DNA from: Myrica gale
Lineage: Eukaryota; Streptophyta; Magnoliopsida; Fagales; Myricaceae
Reading direction: 5' to 3'
Assembly (NCBI GenBank): GCA_963930655.1
Contig: OZ005607.1
Location: 17,006,374-17,070,373 of the forward strand
Length of the DNA stretch: 64,000 nucleotides
In this document: one piece after another, positions 57,776-64,000 of the stretch
How the letters are laid out: every line of letters begins with the position of its first letter
Position numbering within the stretch: the first letter of the stretch is position 1
Made by a program: the position numbers and the translations under genes
Notes under the pieces: model-generated
Seen by the model: only the letters and a program-made list of their open reading frames with translations
Told to the model about the DNA's origin: nothing
Databases searched by the model: none

Positions 57776-58187
57776 GAAAAGCATCTGCACTAAATGATTA
57801 AGGAGATGTACTTTGTTCGAATGGGAAGACAAACAAGCATAGAAAACAAAAAAATAATAATTAATTGCAGTATAAATTCCAATAATTTTCGATTTATAAT
57901 AATAAATCCTTGTAGTTTTAATTTCAATAAAAAAAAGTTCCCCACCTAAACAAACTTGCAATAAAAGTCTTTTCTTCCATTGTCCATGTCACAAGGATGA
58001 GTCGCACTACACTGTAGTGGCACGAGTGGTGCCTAGCCACTCATGCACACTGTCAAGCACCTTGACATGGAGGGGCAGGATGTCAAGACACTACAAGTGG
58101 GGCTCTTAAAGAGCTTCACAAGCTAGTGAGGCCCAAGCAAGATTGACTTGCTGGGCAAGGGCTTGGCAGGCATGGTCCGCTGGCTGG
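57776..58187. other. Unassigned spacer
   Basis: AT-rich to about 57960, then GC-richer sequence with small inverted repeats (CACTACACTGTAGTGG at 58006). No gene seen. The right part may be the start of the direct-repeat block. Confidence 0.4.
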
Positions 58188-59616
58188 GCCTTGACGTGAA
58201 TGAGCTGCTAATGATGTATGCAGATGGGCATTAGGTTACATGGCTTGTGCCTTGGACCATGCCCCAAGGGTTACCCCTGCTGCAAGAGGATCAGGTTTCC
58301 TGTGAGCTCAGCAGGCTTGCTTAAGGGCACATGATGAGCCCTGAAAAGCATACCCTGCGACTGACAATGCTTTAGGACACATGACAAATCTGTGATAAGG
58401 AACTAACAAGGATGACAAGCGTTTAGAGGCCCCACGGGCAGGCTTGACAGTGTCAGATGACTAATTATTGGAACAAAAAGTTGGGCTGCAGGGAAATTCA
58501 AATTTTGACGCTGCCACTAACAGGGCTGCCGCGCAGGCACAACCTGCAGTGGTTAGCCAGCAAGATAGACTTGGTGGGGGCGCTTGAATAGACGACTTCA
58601 CAAGCTGGTGAGGAATGGCCAGCTGCTTGGGCCTTGACATGCATTGGCTTCTGGAGATGCCTCACGGGTTACCTTGGCAACAAGAGGGCTAGGTGGCCTG
58701 TGAGCTCGGTAGGCTTGCTCAGGGGCACATGATGAGCCCTGACGAGCATGTCATACGACTCACGATGCTTTACGACACGTGAAAAAGTTGTGCTAAGGCA
58801 CTGACAAGGATGACAAGCATCTAGAGGAGCCAGGAATAGGCTTGACAGTGTCAGACAACTAATCAATGAAACAGAGAGCTGAGCAGCAGGACAATTCAAA
58901 TTTGAGCACAACCACTTACTAGGTTGGCGCCCAGGCAGAGCCTACTGTGGGCTACCAGGAAAATAGACTTCGTGGGGCAGGCTTGATAGTGTCAGATGAC
59001 TAATTATTGGAACAAAAAGTTGGGCTGCAGGGAAATTCAAATTTTGACGCTGCCACTAACAGGGCTGCCGCGCAGGCACAACCTACAGTGGTTAGCCAGC
59101 AAGATAGACTTGGTGGGGGCGCTTGAATAGACGACTTCACAAGCTGGTGAGGGATGGCCCGTTGCTTGGGCCTTGACATGCATTGGCTTCTGGATATGCC
59201 TCACGGGTTACCTTGGCAACAAGAGGGCTAGGTGGCCTGTGAGCTCGGTAGGCTTGCTCAGGGGCACATGATGAGCCCTGACGAGCATGTCATACGACTC
59301 ACGATGCTTTACGACACGTGAAAAAGTTGTGCTAAGGCACTGACAAGGATGACAAGCATCTAGAGGAGCCAGGAATAGGCTTGACAGTGTCAGACAACTA
59401 ATCAATGAAACAGAGAGCTGAGCAGCAGGACAATTCAAATTTGAGCACAACCACTTACTAGGTTGGCGCCCAGGCAGAGCCTACTGTGGGCTACCAGGAA
59501 AATAGACTTAGTGGGGGTGCTTGAAGAGACGGCTTCACAAGTTGGTGAGGGATGGCCTGCTGCTTGGGTCTTGACGTGCATGGACTGCTAGTGATGCATG
59601 TAGATGGGAATGAGGT
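58188..59616. repeat. Direct-repeat block with a 539-bp near-identical duplication
   Basis: Related units start with GGG(C/T)CTTGACRTG at 58196, 58629, 59168 and 59566. The segment 58441-58979 is repeated at 58980-59518 with very few changes, including an identical 80-codon antisense open frame, which I regard as chance. Older units are clearly diverged. The family is not one I recognise. The block ends where the CRM-like LTR begins. Confidence 0.8.
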
Positions 59617-60461
59617 TGATGAGAATACGAGCAAGACTTCAAATGAGTTAGTTCAAGATCCCGTAGAACCGGTTACGAGAGCACGAGATAAGGAGTTCAA
59701 GGACGCACTCGTTGAACTCATTGAAGAGATATGGGCCCAAACCCATGCATGGAGGCCCATTCAAGATGATGCACGTTCTAGAAGGATCCGGCCAAGAGAC
59801 ATTTATGGCTCTATTCTAGAAGATTCATATTGCATGGCTATTTTAAGCTCCAAATCATTTTCTTTCATGGTCTTTTGATCCTTTCCTTATTTTTAGGAAT
59901 AATTGATTTGAATTTGAATTCAAATCAAATGATAGCTTATCCCTTTGTCCTAATTTATAGGAATATTTGATTTGAATTTAAATTCAAATCAAATGCTAGC
60001 TTATCTCTTTTCCTAATTTTTAGGAATATTTGATTTGAATTTGAATTCAAATCAAATGCTAGTTTATCCCTTTTACTTAGCCGGATTTTTAGGAGAATTT
60101 AATTTCTTTCAAATTTGAATTAGTTTCCTAGTTTAATTATATTCCTATTCTTGGAGGGATGTTCCAAGTATATTTATAGGGCCTTTGGCATGTAGGACAC
60201 ACAACTTTGAGATTAATATTATTTGAGAGGTCTTGTGATTCTCTTTAGTTCTTTGAAGAACTATTCGAACTTATCGGGATTTCCCGTGGCGTTCAACCCG
60301 ACTTATCAAACGGAGTTCCACCACCGTTTGTGGCGTCTTCCTTATACCGAGGTTCGTTGTTTCTAATAAACAACGGGTTGAGGTTTCCATTCGGATCTGT
60401 CCTAGAAAGATCTTGGGTTCCCTTTCATTGTCGGCTCTCGTCACGCTTGGCGAGGTTCACA
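59617..60461 (+). repeat. LTR of the CRM-like element, with an integrase-tail frame inside
   Basis: Upstream of 59617 the sequence is still the direct-repeat unit, so the LTR starts there. An open frame runs through the boundary to 59878 with EPVTRARDKEFKDALVELIE, which resembles the C-terminal tail of some gypsy polyproteins. In CRM elements pol is known to extend into the 3' LTR. TATA-like TATATTTATAGGG lies near 60169. The end (TTCACA) is at 60461, uncertain by a few bases. Confidence 0.6.
59905..60057. repeat. Three 63-64-bp units with AT-rich palindromes
   Basis: GATTTGAATTTGAATTC-type near-palindromes at 59905-59930, 59969-59994 and 60032-60057, each followed by a TAGCTTATCCC-like spacer. 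They lie in the U3 part of the CRM-like LTR, about 110-260 bp before the TATA-like box. Confidence 0.75.
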
Positions 60462-60466
60462 TCATT

Positions 60467-60478
60467 TGGTATCGGAGC
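60467..60478 (+). other. Primer-binding site of the CRM-like element
   Basis: TGGTATCGGAGC, one base from the usual Met-tRNA complement, lies 5 bases after the LTR end. Confidence 0.75.
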
Positions 60479-61215
60479 TGGTTATCTAGTTCGGATTTGC
60501 CTATCTTGTCAATTTTTCGTTTCCTTGTTTCTTTTTCATCATTCACATCATATATATCTTTATCCGTCCAAATCATATATCTCTTTTGCCATCCACATCA
60601 TTGATCTTTTTTTAGCCGAATTTTCTTTACAGTTTTTGTTCAACCTTTGCTTCTTGTTGATGTCTAATCTGTTGTCTTGGTTTACATACACCAGGTACTT
60701 CGAAAATCATAGTCTTATTCTCAAGAAAAGGTAGTTGCTGATCAACAAAAAGAGAAAAGAGAAAGAGACTCGAAAAAAAAATCAGACTCAAAAAAAAAGT
60801 CCGAAAAAAGAATGGTTTGTTTCCATGTATTGAGGTTCGAGATAGTTCTAAAATCACCTCACTCTAAGCAAGTATATTTTTTCTCTTGAAATTTTTTCAC
60901 TATTCTGTGCTTCCAAAATTCCAAACTGCCATATTCCTTAGAATTCTATTCTGAAAATTTCCATATTTCCTTGTTTTCAAATCTGAAACTCCTTGATTAG
61001 TTCATGGTGAATTGTTGTGGGAAATTTTTTTTGAGTTGTTTGTTTAGTTTCAAAAGAACTGAAAGAGAATATTCGCGTGGAAAAAGACAAGAGTGGTGAG
61101 AATAACAGAGGGTAAAAGCCATATTATTTTGAGTGATCCACGTTCTTGAGTGTGTAAACACGTAAGGGAGTGAATCGTGAGGTTGTTTTAGTTTCTAATT
61201 TGTTTTGCAGCAATC

Positions 61216-61415
61216 ATGTCTCACAACCATGGTAAGAACGTTTCCGAAGATGTTTCGACACTAACTGATCCAAAATTGTTTATGGAGGCCGTGATGAGTG
61301 AGATGACGAAAATGATGAATGCGCAACTGGCTCCACTTCACCAACGTTTGGATCAGATAGAGAATTCACGTGGACAGTAGCCACAGAACACCCTCGAATT
61401 TCGTAGAAGAGAATG
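61216..61415 (+). pseudogene. gag start of the CRM-like element, cut by an LTR
   Basis: Begins MSHNHGKNVSEDVSTLTDP and includes a helical stretch LFMEAVMSEMTKMMNAQLAP. Only the first part is present before the LTR at 61416. It is broken. Confidence 0.5.
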
Positions 61416-64000
61416 TGTCACGCCCCGAACGGCACCCCGCAGGAATCGTGACAGCCGCGAGCTATTCTCCGGATAGCTCCAGCGTTCTTACTTACTTACT
61501 TACGTGCTTACGGCGGAAACATACAAGATCGCGAGGGATTCGAGCTAAATCTTACATAATCAGGGTTCTCATTAAGTTTTCATACAAAACATATATAATA
61601 TTTTAGAATTCAACTAGTGACGGATCTCATCGATCAGGTCACCATAAATCAAAATAAGAATAACATCTGGGTCCTTCTAAGTCAGGTAGTCCTCCTGACT
61701 CTCATCACCTGTGGCATCTGGAATGACAATTTTTAAAAACGTGAGTCAAAAAGACTCAGTAAGGGAAAGACATAACTTTGAAACATGCTCTTGACTTATG
61801 CTTGCTTAATCATGAAAGAAGAGAACTTGATAAGTGATGCACATGCATGTCATGGATATGCACATGCTCTTGCTTAAATTCGGCCCCAGGCTCTTGAAAA
61901 TTACTTATTCATACTTGTGCCACTCTTGGCCTTTTACAACCATTTCATCTCTTTTACTTGTGGGCTCGCTCCATTTAACCCCTGAAGTCAGGGTTGTGCG
62001 TTCCCTTTGGAACTGTCCCCGAATTCCCTTGGAGACCTTACATGCGGTCAGCTAGCGCACCTTCTCTCATTTGTCCTTCAGTGGCTAGACATGACCCTTG
62101 GAGGCACCACACCTTCTCAATGTCCTTCAGTGTGGTTTGCACAGCCTCGTGGATTCACCCATCCTTCTCACATTTGTCCTTCGGTATGGGAGTCCATCTT
62201 GATGGTACGGTACCGACCAGTGCCCCTTAATTTAACTTATCGTTTCATAAATCTTTCCATAATCTTTCCATAAAATCATTGCATAAACATTCTCTTTAGA
62301 AAAATTCATGCAATCCACATGTCATGTCATGCTTGATCAAAATCTCATGCTTGTTCATGAAATGATGCAGTGTGTCATTCCAGTTTTGAAAAGAACCACT
62401 TACTGTCCACTTACAGTATCCACTTACTCTTGGTCTTCCTTGGTAGTGTATAAAACACGTAGATCGCCTACAAGCGATTTAAATATTTCTTAGACTTTAA
62501 GAAATAGCACGTAATTATTAAATATATATATATATATCACTGAAATTCTTTTAATCATTTAAAGTATTTTATTTACTCTTCTAATAATATCTAAACTTAG
62601 GTTATTTAATTATTAAACCATATTAAAATATTTATATATCTATTCCCGATTAGGTTTTAATCAATTAATAGATTAGGGTTAAATCCAAGTCTCCAATTAT
62701 TTAATGTACTTAATAAAATCTTCACAAGTGTAATTCACTTAATAAATTCGGCCAAGACCTATTTATTCTAATTAAATCTTTAGTACATGCTTTCAACACA
62801 AGGTTTTGCTAATTCCTTATAACCCTAACTTCTAAGCCTTAATATCCTTTAATCCGATTAGCCAATCCTAATCTCATTTATCCATTCTAATCAATTATAT
62901 TCCATTTATTACAAACTAGAAATTAGGGTCTCTACACACTAGGCATTCGGCCAACACCAAGTTCTATGTGTTCTTAGTCAAAATTTATCTCCAATGGTGA
63001 CCCCTTCCTCCATTCAATAGATTCACAACTTAGGATCTGAAAATCAAAACACAAACACAAGTTATCACTAATAGCAATATTCGGCCAACCCAAAATATCA
63101 CAACACTACTAGGTTTTCTTCGGTTCTTTTGTTTTGCATGCATTCTTTACACTTACCAATCATCTACCATGCATTAGGTCATAAATCTTGTACATAACAT
63201 GGCCAATGTCCAGATCTAAGCATATACAAACCACTCATGAAAACCTAAGGCATACATGGTTCGGCTATACATCAAAATCCCACATTTTTCATGCTAAAAT
63301 CCCTATCATGCACACATTGACTTCTACAACCCATCTTTGCATACATTTTCACGATACTTCCTTCATTCATGTTCAATAAGCCCAGATCTGCACTTTATAC
63401 ACACTACTATCCATAGATCTAGGGAAAATAATTAACTTGCAACCAACCAACACAACAAGACCTAGATCTAACTTCCTTTAATATGCGTTGTTCTCCATTT
63501 GCATTTTTCTTCACATTCAATCTTAGATATAAAGCATGTATGTCCAGATCTAACACTTACACATAACCATGATCAAAATCCAACCAAAATAAAATATAAA
63601 AGCCCAAGATCCCAAAACATGAAGGATTCGGTTAGCATGGGAAATGTGAGATCCAATTTTACCTTGTTGCTCCTTCTCCTTTCTCTTTGTGCCTTTGCAA
63701 GCTTCTCCTCTCTTTCACCTACTAAACAACCTAAGGTTCTTAATCATCCAGATCTCATCATATCCATGCATGAAACAACTCAAACTCTAAGATCTATACA
63801 CAAGAGGGTTCGGCCATCAAGAGAGTTTTTACCTTAGTGCTCCTTTGTTCCTTTTCTCTCTTTCCTTTGCACAATACCTCTTTCACTTCACTTCCTTCTT
63901 CTCCTTTCTTCTTCTTCCTTGTCCTCCTTCTTCCCTTTACAAAAATCCCCTTGACAGCAGCTCAAACCTCAGCCTTTTGGGTCTAAGAGTTTCGGTTCTC
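61416..64000 (-). repeat. Long gypsy LTR, minus strand, runs off the window
   Basis: Begins TGTCACGCCCCGAACGG and follows 15426-18010 closely, including the acceptor-like TCATTCCAG (minus strand, about 61724), the repeated-motif module, and the three donor-like motifs near 62400-62435. Left of it is CRM-like gag and not a primer site, so it is either a solo LTR or the 3' LTR of a minus-strand element. The U3 part with any motif cluster lies outside. Confidence 0.88.

Larger units (their letters stand above)
59617..61415 (+). mobile_element. 5' part of a CRM-like Ty3/gypsy element
   Basis: LTR 59617-60461, primer site 60467, a leader of about 740 bp, then a gag start at 61216. It is cut at 61416 by a long minus-strand LTR. 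The LTR begins TGATGAGAATAC, similar to the TGATGA start of CRM LTRs, and contains a coding tail. The rest would lie right of the window. Confidence 0.6.

Noticed and set aside
58669-58911. 80-codon minus-strand frame present twice (also 59208-59450)
   Set aside because: Identity follows from the 539-bp duplication. The frame is not kept in the diverged neighbouring units.
63499-63837. Open frame with a signal-peptide-like leucine run and a basic C-terminus, like a secreted peptide precursor
   Set aside because: It lies in a gypsy LTR, and the matching part of the sister LTR (about 17700-18010) does not keep the frame, so it is chance.

Overview
The window is nuclear DNA of a flowering plant, probably a eudicot. 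It is repeat-rich and holds two host genes that I can support. Evidence for a plant: Ty3/gypsy chromoviruses with a plant-type chromodomain, TAT-type and CRM-like gypsy elements, Ty1/copia elements with a UBN2-type gag, an L1-type LINE with a zf-RVT tail, a hAT-type non-autonomous element, and two intact plant genes: a nine-exon GPN-loop GTPase (GPN3) and an intronless calmodulin-like gene of the CML3/5/7 group. No bacterial gene, rRNA, tRNA or CRISPR array is visible.

Layout. 1-11380: a very young, chromodomain-bearing gypsy element (Tekay/Del type, + strand), preceded by the last 864 bp of an identical copy, so an LTR is shared in tandem. It sits in the integrase of a related minus-strand element (11381-19238). 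That one sits in an old copia element (19239-21841). 22275-32574: decayed TAT-type gypsy sequence with a 3.3-kb minisatellite of 25/26-bp units. 32575-39560: a copia LTR, a Tekay-like LTR fragment split by a 4.0-kb solo LTR with a perfect 5-bp target duplication, and a minus-strand TAT gag remnant. 40729-52625: GPN3, whose 8.4-kb last intron holds two L1 pieces and a 1.2-kb inverted repeat. 53251-54196: a small hAT-like element. 55148-55609: the calmodulin-like gene. 55610-59616: copia remnants and a direct-repeat block with a 539-bp duplication. 59617-61415: the 5' part of a CRM-like gypsy element, cut by another long minus-strand LTR that runs off the window.

The two host genes are unrelated in function. 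GPN3 is expected to help assemble and import RNA polymerase II, and the calmodulin-like protein is a calcium sensor. Everything else is a record of layered insertions.

The most unusual pattern is in the LTRs. Three related long LTRs each carry a different short motif amplified in the first 100-700 bp of U3: paired GTGTCGACAC palindromes exactly 21 bp apart in one, 14 GCCCA sites in the second, and 8 TGATAAG sites in the third. A TAT LTR (GGACTC) and a CRM-like LTR (63-64-bp AT-rich palindromic units) show the same habit. This looks like interchangeable promoter cassettes. The motif counts are read from the sequence; any regulatory meaning is inference.
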